A stretch of 64,000 nt of DNA from Agarilytica rhodophyticola (lineage in GTDB: Bacteria; Pseudomonadota; Gammaproteobacteria; Pseudomonadales; Cellvibrionaceae), in assembly GCF_002157225.2 (NCBI RefSeq), contig NZ_CP020038.1, forward strand, positions 558,001-622,000, in the 5' to 3' direction. The translations under genes and the position numbers were made by a program. The notes below the pieces were generated by a model. That model was not told the origin of the DNA. It saw nothing but the letters and a program-made list of their open reading frames with translations, and ran no database searches. Positions 37,071 through 45,914 of the stretch are shown in pieces (within the stretch, counting starts at the first letter, position 1; the number at the start of each line of letters is the position of its first letter).

Positions 37071-37754
37071 ATGGACATAGAATTGATTCATCAGCCGGGC
37101 AACACCGCAGCCAGGGTGAGTTTACAAAAAGGGGAAGCACTTACTGCGGAATCTGGCGCTATGATTGCCATGAGTGGGCATATGAAGATTACTACTTCTA
37201 CTCACAAAAAAAAGTCTGGCAGTTTATTTAAAGCAGCCAAGCGCTTGATCGCTGGAGAATCAATATTCCTCAATCATTTTGAGCCCGGCGAGAGCCATGG
37301 TGAAGTGATACTAGGAACTAACCTAGCCGGTGATATGATGAAGATGACACTTGATCAGGAAAATCTGATCGTACAAGGGGGATCCTTTCTTGCCTGCACA
37401 GAAGGTGTCGATATTGACCTGGGTTGGCAGGGCTTTAAATCTATCCTGTCCGGAGAGAGTGTTTTTTGGGTGAACCTAAAAGGAAGTGGCCAGATTATCG
37501 TGTCGTCTTTTGGCGCTATTTATCCTATCGAAGTTGACGGTGAATATATTGTCGATACTGGACATATTGTCGCATTTAATGAAACTCTAGATTTTTCTAT
37601 CACTAAGGCTGGTAAGAGCTGGCTACATTCCTTTTTGGGGGGTGAAGGTCTGGTATGTAAATTTAATGGCCGTGGTACGGTGTGGTGTCAATCTCATAAT
37701 CCAAGAAGCTTTGGTTCGCTATTGTCACCAAATCTTCGCGCGAGACGTGCATAA
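37071..37754 (+). CDS. AIM24/TIGR00266 family protein, copy 2
   Basis: A 227-residue paralogue of the preceding protein, with AGGG 7 bp before the ATG. Shared blocks: GEALTAESGAMIAMSGHMKI, LIAGESIFLNHFEPGE, EYIVDTGHIVAF and GGEGLVCKFNGRGTVW. It has no signal peptide or membrane segment. A 100-bp gap separates it from copy 1, and 10 bp separate it from copy 3. Confidence 0.9.
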   Translation: MDIELIHQPGNTAARVSLQKGEALTAESGAMIAMSGHMKITTSTHKKKSGSLFKAAKRLIAGESIFLNHFEPGESHGEVILGTNLAGDMMKMTLDQENLIVQGGSFLACTEGVDIDLGWQGFKSILSGESVFWVNLKGSGQIIVSSFGAIYPIEVDGEYIVDTGHIVAFNETLDFSITKAGKSWLHSFLGGEGLVCKFNGRGTVWCQSHNPRSFGSLLSPNLRARRA

Positions 37755-37764
37755 GGCTTAAAAA

Positions 37765-38739
37765 ATGTCGGAAAAAAAATATAACATTTTGCTTACCGGA
37801 GAATTGCGTGAAGGGGTTGGGCATGAAACCGCTATCAATGCTTTTGCAACAATGTTCAAAATAAGTAATGACAAAGTCGTATCTATCATTAAGCAAGCAC
37901 CACTTGTTATTAAAGAAAATCTAGATGAAGCTAGCGCTAAGAAATATGCTGCGGCTTTCAAAAAAATAGGCTTTGATTTTGAAGTAACTCCGATGGAGGT
38001 AGTATTACCTGATACGGTAAAAATTGAGGCCGTTTACGAGTCTACAGCGGTTAACCCTATTATTGATCCTGAGAAATACTTAGGGTTTCCTTATACTATT
38101 GAAGGTCGCCCTGACTACAGCTACCTGACAGTAAAAATACCAGCTAATCAGATGCTTAAAGTAGAAGCTTCTTCAATGGCGACCATGGATACTCATGTAA
38201 AAATGAAAACCCGAGTAAAAGGTGGGCTGGGGCGATTTTTAACGGGCGAAAGTATATTTATTAATGAATTTACGGCCGAGAATGCTCCGGGTGAAATTGG
38301 TATTGCGCCTGCGACACCTGGTGATTTATATCACCAGTATCTCGATGGTGATACTATCTATTTACAAAACTCAGCATTTGTTGCTTCGACACGAGGTGTT
38401 ACTGTCGAGTCTAAATGGCAGGGAATGGTGAAAGGGTTCTTCTCCGGAGAAAAACTATTTCTAATTCGTTGCAGTGGTGTTGGCGACCTATGGTTTAATA
38501 CTTATGGTGCAATGATAGAAATTGACGTTAATGATGACTATGTTGTCGATACCGGAAATATTGTTGCTTTTACTGAAGGCTTGGAATATAAAATTACCAA
38601 AGTTGGTGGTTATAAATCTTTATTTTTTTCCGGTGAAGGTTTTGTATGTCGCTTTAGTGGGAAAGGTAAAGTATGGATACAAACCCGCAGTGCCGCCGGG
38701 TTTGCATCTTGGGCGCAGTATTTTAGGCCAGCTAAATAA
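37765..38739 (+). CDS. AIM24/TIGR00266 family protein, copy 3, with extra N-terminal domain
   Basis: A 324-residue protein. Residues 1-80 (KYNILLTGELREGVGHETAI, then KYAAAFKKIGFDFEVTPM) form a small alpha/beta domain seen fused to various envelope-related domains in gammaproteobacteria and loosely recalling the L7/L12 C-terminal fold; this resemblance is by eye. Residues about 95-324 are a third AIM24 domain (GRFLTGESIFINEF, VVDTGNIVAF, FSGEGFVCRFSGKGKVW). AAGG lies 8 bp before the ATG. The operon ends with a clear terminator 55 bp downstream. Confidence 0.9.
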   Translation: MSEKKYNILLTGELREGVGHETAINAFATMFKISNDKVVSIIKQAPLVIKENLDEASAKKYAAAFKKIGFDFEVTPMEVVLPDTVKIEAVYESTAVNPIIDPEKYLGFPYTIEGRPDYSYLTVKIPANQMLKVEASSMATMDTHVKMKTRVKGGLGRFLTGESIFINEFTAENAPGEIGIAPATPGDLYHQYLDGDTIYLQNSAFVASTRGVTVESKWQGMVKGFFSGEKLFLIRCSGVGDLWFNTYGAMIEIDVNDDYVVDTGNIVAFTEGLEYKITKVGGYKSLFFSGEGFVCRFSGKGKVWIQTRSAAGFASWAQYFRPAK

Positions 38740-38793
38740 TTCTCTAAGTAATATTCTCTCCAGGCACAAAAAATTTTATTAACACTTGTGAAA

Positions 38794-38822
38794 GAGGTAT
38801 TTTTGTAAATACCTCGGTTTTT
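38794..38822 (+). terminator. Rho-independent terminator of the M48-AIM24 operon
   Basis: GAGGTATTT (38794-38802) pairs with AAATACCTC (38807-38815) around TTGT, followed by GGTTTTTCT. The convergent YkgJ-type gene ends 32 bp further on. Confidence 0.88.
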
Positions 38823-38853
38823 CTATAGCTAATATCAGCAGGTTCTAAAAAAG

Positions 38854-39147
38854 TTATTTATTTTTCGTTTTAGACGATGAGCTGGGAATAGTATCTAGTT
38901 CTAAAGTAGAAATAATTTCCAATGCCTGATCCCTATTTTTGCCACATATGTCTATGTCAGGGGCAAATTGCTTACACACATTCGGATAATGACTGGTGTT
39001 CCAAATAGTGCATTGCATAGAATTTTTATCTAAATTTGAACACATGACACCCGCAGGTTTACCATGAGGCATGCCGAAGAATGGATGCTTTATCGAAGGC
39101 GCTATACAACACGCGCCACAGTGTTTTCGACATTGGAACTCATGCAT
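38854..39147 (-). CDS. YkgJ-family cysteine-cluster protein
   Basis: A 97-residue protein with the YkgJ arrangement of cysteines: CRKHCGACC near the start (C6, C10, C13, C14), then C36, C46, C58 and C68. Such clusters bind zinc or an iron-sulfur centre. The GKPAGVMCSNL and NVCKQFAP strings are typical of short YkgJ members. Function unknown. It is divergent from the methyltransferase gene at 39255, with about 107 bp between them. Confidence 0.88.
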   Translation of the reverse strand: MHEFQCRKHCGACCIAPSIKHPFFGMPHGKPAGVMCSNLDKNSMQCTIWNTSHYPNVCKQFAPDIDICGKNRDQALEIISTLELDTIPSSSSKTKNK

Positions 39148-39254
39148 AGTAATAATCTGTGAAAGATAAAGGTATACTATAGCACTGTAACAGCATCAAT
39201 CGATAACTGCATTTATGGCTGATATACCTTATAACATAGTGATAGAGTAATAAT

Positions 39255-40598
39255 ATGCCTTTGACACAAGAACTTTGTGATTTGCTCATTTGCCCTGCAA
39301 ATAACACCCCTCTAGTTTTAAAAGAAAATGTATTGTCTTCAGGCGATGATAAAAGTCATTACCCTATTATTAATGGTGTACCGTGGTTACTACCTAACCC
39401 ACAAAATTCCCTCACTGACTGGGGAATTAAACTCAATCACTTCAATCAAGTTTTGTTGAGTGAAATTCAAAATCTTGAAAAAGAAGCTGCACGAGCAGAG
39501 GGCGCAACTTTAGATAGGATCAAGCGCTTACTCGTAGGAAAGCAAGCATTTATTCGTCGAGTATCGGAACTTCTACTGCCCGTTGTAGCAAGTAAGAGTG
39601 GAAAAAAGAATATATATGATGCTCTGAATGATCGAGCTCCGACTACACAAAACTTACTTAGTTACGAAGCTAACCTATATCGAGACTGGGTATGGGGAGA
39701 AGAAGAAAACAGTATTACAGCTGATATTGTATGCTCACAAATACAAGGGCTTGATGCTAATAAAATCGTTGTACTAGGTGCTGGTGCCGGTCGTTTAGCT
39801 CTAGATGTTCATAAGACGTGTAAGTCTAAAATGACTGTGGCTACAGACATCAATCCCTTATTGGTTATGGCGGCTGAATATTTATTACAAGATCAGTCTT
39901 TCTCATTATACGAGTTTCCACTACAACCGAAAAAAACTGAATTTGTTGCTATCGAGCACCAGATTAAAGGCGAAGTAAAGCCTGAAGGATTCCATTTTAT
40001 TTTTAGTGATGCAACAAAACCCTGTTTTAAACATGGTGCCTTCGATACCGTGCTAACCCCGTGGTTTATCGATATTCAACCTTTAGAGTTTGGCCGGTTT
40101 TTACGGCAGCTAAATCAATATATTCCCGTTGGCGGTTATTGGGTTAATTTTGGTAGCCTGGTCTTCAATCAGCGTAGAGATGCGTTATGTTATAGTATAG
40201 AGGAGGTGGTTGAGCTAGCGAATGTCCACGGGTTCGAAATTGAAAACATCGAAGAACATAATATTCCCTATCTAAAATCCCCTTACAATGCAGGGCATCG
40301 CATCGAGCATGTATGGAGCTGGCGAGCAAAAAAAATTACCGATGTAAATACTGTGAAAACTACGCAAAACTTACCCCTTTGGTTACTAGATGAGAAACAA
40401 CCCATTCCTCAGGCACAGTATTTCCAGCAATTTTCATTTACTCACCGTATTTATGCTCAGCTAAGTGCCGAAGTAGACGGTAGAACCTCTATAAATAAAA
40501 TTGCACGCAAGCTCGCCAAACAAAATAAAATAGATGAGACAGAAGCTCTTAACTTAACAAAAAAATTGTTTCAAGATATCTATCGCCAAAACAATTAA
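39255..40598 (+). CDS. three-domain methyltransferase: Trm112-like, N2227-like, PqqD-like
   Basis: A 447-residue protein of unusual build. Residues 1-48 look like a Trm112/zinc-ribbon-like module (LLICPANNTPLVLK, YPIINGVPWLLP), though only part of the metal ligands remain. Residues about 130-355 are a SAM-dependent methyltransferase: motif I VVLGAGAGRLALDV (175-180 core), acidic ATDINP, and a late region (TPWFIDIQPLEFGRFL, GGYWVNFGSLVF, YSIEEVVELANVHGFEI, YNAGHRIEHVWSWRAKK) that closely follows N2227/carnosine N-methyltransferase proteins. Residues about 380-447 resemble a PqqD-type winged helix. The substrate is unknown; a small peptide or imidazole compound is a guess from family. Confidence 0.75.
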   Translation: MPLTQELCDLLICPANNTPLVLKENVLSSGDDKSHYPIINGVPWLLPNPQNSLTDWGIKLNHFNQVLLSEIQNLEKEAARAEGATLDRIKRLLVGKQAFIRRVSELLLPVVASKSGKKNIYDALNDRAPTTQNLLSYEANLYRDWVWGEEENSITADIVCSQIQGLDANKIVVLGAGAGRLALDVHKTCKSKMTVATDINPLLVMAAEYLLQDQSFSLYEFPLQPKKTEFVAIEHQIKGEVKPEGFHFIFSDATKPCFKHGAFDTVLTPWFIDIQPLEFGRFLRQLNQYIPVGGYWVNFGSLVFNQRRDALCYSIEEVVELANVHGFEIENIEEHNIPYLKSPYNAGHRIEHVWSWRAKKITDVNTVKTTQNLPLWLLDEKQPIPQAQYFQQFSFTHRIYAQLSAEVDGRTSINKIARKLAKQNKIDETEALNLTKKLFQDIYRQNN

Positions 40599-40684
40599 GC
40601 TAATAGACTCCCGTCTATTTCTATGTGATATGAAGTTTCGTGGTACTTCGAATAAGTCTTAAAGGCTAATAGCAAAGGTAATTT

Positions 40685-41539
40685 ATGACATTTCGCTCGC
40701 ACCTTGTTATCGTTCATATCACAGTCTTTATACTTGGCATGACAGGGTTATTTGCTAAATTTATTCCAGTCAGTCCCTGGACGATTATTGCTGGGCGTTC
40801 TTTTTTCACTGTCCTTTCCCTAGGTTTGGTTTTATTGGTATTGAGGAAAAGCTTTGGCTTTGGTAGCTTTCGCAATGCTTGCATTTTAGGTCTTTCTGGA
40901 TGTGTACTTGCGCTGCATTGGTATACATTTTTCCACTCGATTCAGTTATCTTCAGTTGCCATTGGTGTAATCGGCTTTTCTACTTATCCAATCTTCGTAA
41001 CGTTCATCGAACCTCTCATATTTAAAGAACGTTTAAAATGGCAAGATGTACTAAGTGGATGTTTAGTATTCTTAGGTTTGTTATTTGTTGTTCCTGAATT
41101 CAGTTTCTCGAATACCGATACAATTGCTCTTGGTTGGTCTGTGCTCGCAGGTTTTACGGCAGCTATGTTTACCATGATTAATCGTAAACTAACGAGAAAT
41201 AATTACTTTGTCACTATTACTTTTTACCAACACATTGTTGCATTACTATGTACGTTACCTTTGGTCTGGAGTTTTTCTCTATGGCCGAACGTTGGTCAAT
41301 TATTTCTTCTTTTAATATTAGGTGTTATATTTACAGCTCTTCCCCAGGCATTACTCAATAAAAGCTTAGAAGTAGTTAAGGCCCAATTGATAAGTGTTTT
41401 GATAGGATTGGAACCCATTTATTCCATTATATTTGCTGTTATTTTATTGAATGAAATTCCTTCTATTAGTACCGTTTTTGGTGGTGCTATTATATTGTTT
41501 GCTGTTATTTTTGCCACTATATCCCATAAATCTTATTAA
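40685..41539 (+). CDS. DMT-superfamily (EamA) transporter
   Basis: A 284-residue inner-membrane protein with about ten helices in two EamA repeats; the first ends near residue 140 (GLLFVVPEF) and the second with the typical GAIILFAVIFATI. It most resembles metabolite exporters of the drug/metabolite family. The substrate is not readable. It is 86 bp after the methyltransferase gene in the same direction and could export its product, but there may be a separate promoter. Confidence 0.9.
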   Translation: MTFRSHLVIVHITVFILGMTGLFAKFIPVSPWTIIAGRSFFTVLSLGLVLLVLRKSFGFGSFRNACILGLSGCVLALHWYTFFHSIQLSSVAIGVIGFSTYPIFVTFIEPLIFKERLKWQDVLSGCLVFLGLLFVVPEFSFSNTDTIALGWSVLAGFTAAMFTMINRKLTRNNYFVTITFYQHIVALLCTLPLVWSFSLWPNVGQLFLLLILGVIFTALPQALLNKSLEVVKAQLISVLIGLEPIYSIIFAVILLNEIPSISTVFGGAIILFAVIFATISHKSY

Positions 41540-42417
41540 TATACTATTAATAAGACCTAATTAATTAAATACTACTAAGAATCGTCCAGTGAAGACAATA
41601 GAAGCGTTATGTGCGTGTCTGTGTGATTAGTGAGCTAATTACCTTATTCTTTGCAATATCCCTGTCTCGTATACATCAATGCTCAAGTACTTATCTATCG
41701 TTTTTGCTAAAAATAAGACGCTCTGATAATTTATAATTGTTGTATGTGTGCGCAAACTAACGAATAGATTTTTAGCCTCAATAAAACTTAACAAATAAAG
41801 AGAAAACCCAAAATATATTCATATTTCTTGATACTAGTATTAAGTTGTAGTTTCAATACTGCTGCGTTCTAGATACGCAGGAGTATATCTCCTCTTATGA
41901 AAAACAGAGCTTAAGGTTTTAGCTATTATATAATAATGTAATATAAATAATATTATAAAGTTTAATTTTTCTGCGAATAATGGGCTCTTAAGCTATTATT
42001 TCCTCTTAAGTTATTGCTTCTCTTTTATTTCTCTAAATTTAAATGCTTACAATATTATATTTATCCTTTTTGAATATTAATTTCTTAGAAAGCGGAATAT
42101 ATTTGCATGAGCTGTTGCATAAAAATAACTTATCTCAACATTAAAACACTATTTCTTTTAAAAAAGTAGTGCTTGCTCATAAATAATATATGTTTTTCTA
42201 GATACTTTAAATTGTTATAGCAAACCTATTCTTCTATTTCATAAAATTATATTTTATGCATAGCTTTATTAAAATAAGGCCGAAGGGCTTTATATTTTCT
42301 GTAACTTCTACTGCACGTTACTATGACAATAAAAATAATACGTGCCTCTCTGGCTTCTTCGAATCATTATTAGTTCTTCATTAGAAAAAATACTTCAATA
42401 AAGCAGAGAGAAGACTT
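41540..42417. other. AT-rich intergenic region upstream of the cyclodipeptide synthase
   Basis: About 880 bp without a credible gene. It is strongly AT-rich. One hairpin occurs at 42274-42293 (ATAAGGCC pairing with GGCTTTAT, one G-U pair) followed by ATTTT, which could be a weak terminator or leader element about 120 bp before the synthase. The length of the region leaves room for a small RNA or complex control of the downstream operon. Confidence 0.45.
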
Positions 42418-43179
42418 ATGAAAAATCAAATTATTATCCCACTTAATCAATCAAATAATGCTCGTTATAAAGCTGAGGTTCGCACATGTGTTCCTGCTGA
42501 AGCGAGAGCCGATATTAGTACTTATAAAAGTTGCTTTGTGGGTATTAGTCTGGAAAACCCCAGCTTTATAGGTAGCAAGCTGGCCTCTATTGTCGATTGG
42601 ATTTCAAATCGTTTTTCGGATTGTACCTTCTTGCTAGGCGATAATGTGCATCGACTTACTCTGCAAATTAGAAAAGATCTAGGAGCAGAAGATAGTTTAA
42701 ATCATGCACTAGGATTGGGAGATTATTATTTAAGAACGCACCAACATATACTCAAAAATACGAAAACTGGAAAGCCTTTCAAAGTTATTCGGGGAGCAGA
42801 AATTTATGATAATTGCAGTGTTATAAAATATCATGAAGCATTACAAACTCTATTCAAGGAGCAGGAATCATTTCGAGAAGCTGTTAGAGGATTTGCGCGA
42901 CAGTTTATTTTGCGAGCAGAGAGTTTCGATATTTTGGCAACGGAGAATGCTGTTAACTTGTCCTGTCGTTATGTTCTCGAAGAGCTCGCCGAGACTTGTT
43001 ACATGATTTCCCTTGGTCATAATACTTTAGTCTACCCTGGTTCATTAGCGATTTTTGAACAAATCTCTGAAGGTTGTTTTGTTGGACTCCCTAAAGAACT
43101 GGATAAGCTCGTGAATATTGGTCTTCGATTAAAAAGACGTGGGAAAAAACCAGTGGCTCAGCCACTTTCTGCATCGTAA
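42418..43179 (+). CDS. tRNA-dependent cyclodipeptide synthase (CDPS)
   Basis: A 253-residue enzyme that would join two aminoacyl residues taken from charged tRNAs into a diketopiperazine. Motifs: GIS with catalytic Ser S44, Y185 and E189 in YVLEE, and Y206-P207. S44 to Y185 is 141 residues, exactly the S37 to Y178 distance of AlbC, and Y185/E189 match Y178/E182. The Tyr-Pro pair (instead of Tyr-His) points to the XYP subfamily known from some gammaproteobacteria; N47 needs an alignment to place. The residues lining the substrate pockets cannot be read with certainty, so the product is unknown. No oxidase or methyltransferase of the usual tailoring kinds is adjacent; a histidine kinase follows after 78 bp. 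GAGAGAAG precedes the ATG. Confidence 0.88.
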   Translation: MKNQIIIPLNQSNNARYKAEVRTCVPAEARADISTYKSCFVGISLENPSFIGSKLASIVDWISNRFSDCTFLLGDNVHRLTLQIRKDLGAEDSLNHALGLGDYYLRTHQHILKNTKTGKPFKVIRGAEIYDNCSVIKYHEALQTLFKEQESFREAVRGFARQFILRAESFDILATENAVNLSCRYVLEELAETCYMISLGHNTLVYPGSLAIFEQISEGCFVGLPKELDKLVNIGLRLKRRGKKPVAQPLSAS

Positions 43180-43257
43180 ATAGTATTTTGGCGCGGCATT
43201 ATGCTGTTCGCTTAGCTATTTAAGGTACAATTAAGAGCCCTATCTAATAGCTATATT

Positions 43258-45342
43258 ATGTTGAGAAGAATTTTTAGTCTTTTGAACGTTCAGTGGTCTG
43301 GTGATTATTATCATCTATGCCTGTTTGGGCTACTGTATTATGTAGCTGTAATTATAGGGCTTGAAAGTCGAGTCGAAGCTGTTGCCTTATTCTGGCCAGC
43401 TAATGGTGTAGCATTTGGGTTTTTCTTAATTAAGCCCTCAAAGCAGTGGCTACACTATATTTGTGTTATGAGCCTGGGTTATATTATCGGCATGTATGCC
43501 ACTGGTGATTACTCGTGGACGATTATGTTCGGAGCGCTCGCTGCGAACATTATTCAGACTGTTTCAGGTACTGCCCTCGTTAGGTATTTCCTTCCTGGAA
43601 AAATAACTTTTGCGACTGTAAAAGAAATTATTACAATTTTGTTCTTGACTTCTATCGCCGGTTCGATGATCAGTGCTTGTTTCTCCGTGAGTATTTTAGG
43701 AGCTGGATTTATGAAAACACCATTTGAATTATGGGCAAGTGGTGTTATTGATAATGCTGGAAGTACAATAATGGCTTTGCCATTAGTTTTACTCTTATTG
43801 ACAAGCTCAAACTTTTCTTTTAAAAATATAATTGAATATTCCAACACGTATAAAACTATTGAGTTTTTAGTTCTTATAATTACTACCTTCCTCTTAACCG
43901 AATATGTATTTAGTTTGGAGGCAAGTACAACCAGTTTAACCAGAACGCTGCCTTATTTGTTACTGCCGTGTGTACTATGGAGTGCCTTGCGCTTTTCGGG
44001 AATTACAGTTGCACTATTGGTTCTATTTGTAGGCACAGAGGCTGTTCGTCATACCGTTATTGGTCAAGGTCCCTTTTCTGATACATATAGCGGTTTTATA
44101 TTAGTGCTCACTCTGCATTTATATATCAGTGTTACGATGATAACTGGATTGCTGTTTTCTGCTCTAATAAAACAGCAGCAAATGACGATGTACTCTCTTG
44201 CAGGTAGTATTGCCCACGAAGTGAGAACGCCTCTAAGCCAAGTGCTCTATCAATTGTACAAGCTTGAGCAATCCTACGAAGAGAGAGTTTCCCACAGTAA
44301 CGTCGAAAAAAAAGAGAAGTGGCAAGATACTAAGAACACGGTACTCCATGGTTTGCAAGTAATCGATATGATTTTAAATGAGACCAAAGGCAATTTAATC
44401 TCATTGGGAAATTTAGAATACATCTCTGCTAAAGATGCAACTTTAAGTGCCGTTGAGAATTATGCCTATAGAAATCAATATGAGCGGTCAAGAGTTCAGG
44501 TAAGTGTCGATAAAGACTTTACGTTAAAAATTGAGCGCATGCTATTTGATCATATAGTGTTTAATTTATTAAAAAATGCGCTTTACTACATAAGTCACTA
44601 CCCTGAGGCAAATATCGCTGTAACGGTTCGGGGAGATGTTCATTACAATACGATAGAAGTTCAGGATACTGGGCCAGGTATTGAAAAAGAAAAAATTCCC
44701 ATGCTGTTCAATGAATTCTATTCAGATAAGAAAAGTGGTGGGACTGGGCTTGGGTTATCGTATTGTAAACGCACAATGAAAGCATTTGGTGGCGATATTT
44801 TATGCGATTCGGTCAAGGAGGAATATACAAAATTCACTTTAATATTCCCCAAGACTAAAGGTAACGCGGAGCCATCTGAAGTTGGTAAGCTAAAAGTATG
44901 TAGCGAATCGGAAAGCTGTAATGGCTTAGCTGGCAAAACTATATTGTATGTGGATGATGAAGAAATCAATCACATGATTCTCAACGAAGCTTTTGAGAAT
45001 ATGAATGTAGAGATACTCAATGTTTTCAGCGTTGATGATGCTATGAAGGCGCTAGCAAAGGTCGAGTGTCATGCAATTATTGCCGATCTCAACATGCCTT
45101 ATAAAAGTGGTATAGATCTTGTACGTGAAATCCGCTCTAACCGTAAATTGGGATTACAATCCATACCTGTTATTGGCCTAGGTGGTGACCCTTCATTTAT
45201 CGCAACGCGGGCATGTCTAGATGCCGGTATGAATGTGTATCTTCATAAGCCACTAAATAAAACAAAGCTTATGGAGGCTTTATGCTATCACCTCAATCCT
45301 GAGTTGGCTAAAGAGAAGCAACTAAAAGCTGCTGAAGATTAA
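43258..45342 (+). CDS. MASE1 membrane hybrid histidine kinase
   Basis: A 694-residue sensor. Residues about 20-300 hold eight or so membrane helices of the MASE1 type (ALFWPANGVAFGFFL is characteristic). The kinase core has the H-box H320 in SIAHEVRTPL, N-box FNLLKNALYYI, G1 QDTGPGI, F-box FNEFYS and G2 GGTGLGLSYCKRTM. A C-terminal receiver carries phosphoacceptor D610 (ADLNMP) and K664. The core resembles by eye the autoinducer kinases CqsS/LqsS; a search would be needed to confirm. It follows the CDPS gene without an obvious terminator and precedes a small DHp-like gene by 18 bp. The ligand may be the CDPS product; that is inference. Confidence 0.92.
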   Translation: MLRRIFSLLNVQWSGDYYHLCLFGLLYYVAVIIGLESRVEAVALFWPANGVAFGFFLIKPSKQWLHYICVMSLGYIIGMYATGDYSWTIMFGALAANIIQTVSGTALVRYFLPGKITFATVKEIITILFLTSIAGSMISACFSVSILGAGFMKTPFELWASGVIDNAGSTIMALPLVLLLLTSSNFSFKNIIEYSNTYKTIEFLVLIITTFLLTEYVFSLEASTTSLTRTLPYLLLPCVLWSALRFSGITVALLVLFVGTEAVRHTVIGQGPFSDTYSGFILVLTLHLYISVTMITGLLFSALIKQQQMTMYSLAGSIAHEVRTPLSQVLYQLYKLEQSYEERVSHSNVEKKEKWQDTKNTVLHGLQVIDMILNETKGNLISLGNLEYISAKDATLSAVENYAYRNQYERSRVQVSVDKDFTLKIERMLFDHIVFNLLKNALYYISHYPEANIAVTVRGDVHYNTIEVQDTGPGIEKEKIPMLFNEFYSDKKSGGTGLGLSYCKRTMKAFGGDILCDSVKEEYTKFTLIFPKTKGNAEPSEVGKLKVCSESESCNGLAGKTILYVDDEEINHMILNEAFENMNVEILNVFSVDDAMKALAKVECHAIIADLNMPYKSGIDLVREIRSNRKLGLQSIPVIGLGGDPSFIATRACLDAGMNVYLHKPLNKTKLMEALCYHLNPELAKEKQLKAAED

Positions 45343-45360
45343 GATCAAGCTGTTAAGAGT

Positions 45361-45897
45361 ATGGGTGTCAACCAACGGGAGTTATATGATGCTGGAGCTC
45401 GTTTAATGCATGATATTGCGACACCGATTGCCACCATCAAAATGTGCTACGAGCCTTTGAAAGAATATGTTGATAACCTCGTGGGGTTCTACCATTCCCG
45501 CGATAATATTGGTAATAGCTGCCCTTCTAAAGATACTGTAGAGTGGTTTTCTAGTGTGCCACTTATGTACAGGGATTTAGCACAATCTAGCAGAAAGTAT
45601 GCAGACAATTTTTGGCGGAATTTTTCAGATACAACTTACGCTGCCCAGGAACAGTTATTTGTTGAATTTACAACTGATATATCAAAAAATTGGTCGTTAC
45701 TTGAAAAATACAAACCCTCAATACAATCTGATTTAGATGAGTTGACGGCTTTTTATAAAAATAACGCAGGCGATGTTCAGCCTATCTCTGATCAGGAATT
45801 GGCAAAGCTTGCGGACATCATGAAAATGTGTATGAATGCAGTATCCAGAGTAAATGAAAAACTATCGGTGATACGAGAAGAGCATGATATTAACTGA
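45361..45897 (+). CDS. stand-alone DHp-like histidine phosphotransfer protein
   Basis: A 178-residue, mostly helical protein. Its start holds an H-box like that of kinases: H17-D-I-A-T-P22, with the same His-to-Pro step as H320 to P325 of the upstream kinase. No ATP-binding boxes follow, so it cannot autophosphorylate. This suits a phosphotransferase between the kinase receiver (D610) and an unknown response regulator, in the manner of ChpT or Spo0B; this is inference from motif and context. Ribosome-binding site is weak (AAGAG close to the ATG); coupled translation with the kinase is possible. It is convergent with the cupin gene, 17 bp away. Confidence 0.65.
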   Translation: MGVNQRELYDAGARLMHDIATPIATIKMCYEPLKEYVDNLVGFYHSRDNIGNSCPSKDTVEWFSSVPLMYRDLAQSSRKYADNFWRNFSDTTYAAQEQLFVEFTTDISKNWSLLEKYKPSIQSDLDELTAFYKNNAGDVQPISDQELAKLADIMKMCMNAVSRVNEKLSVIREEHDIN

Positions 45898-45914
45898 ATT
45901 TGATAGTATCCAAC

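Noticed and set aside
37019-37231. 70-residue reading frame overlapping the second AIM24 gene
   Set aside because: It is an out-of-frame shadow of a well-supported gene.
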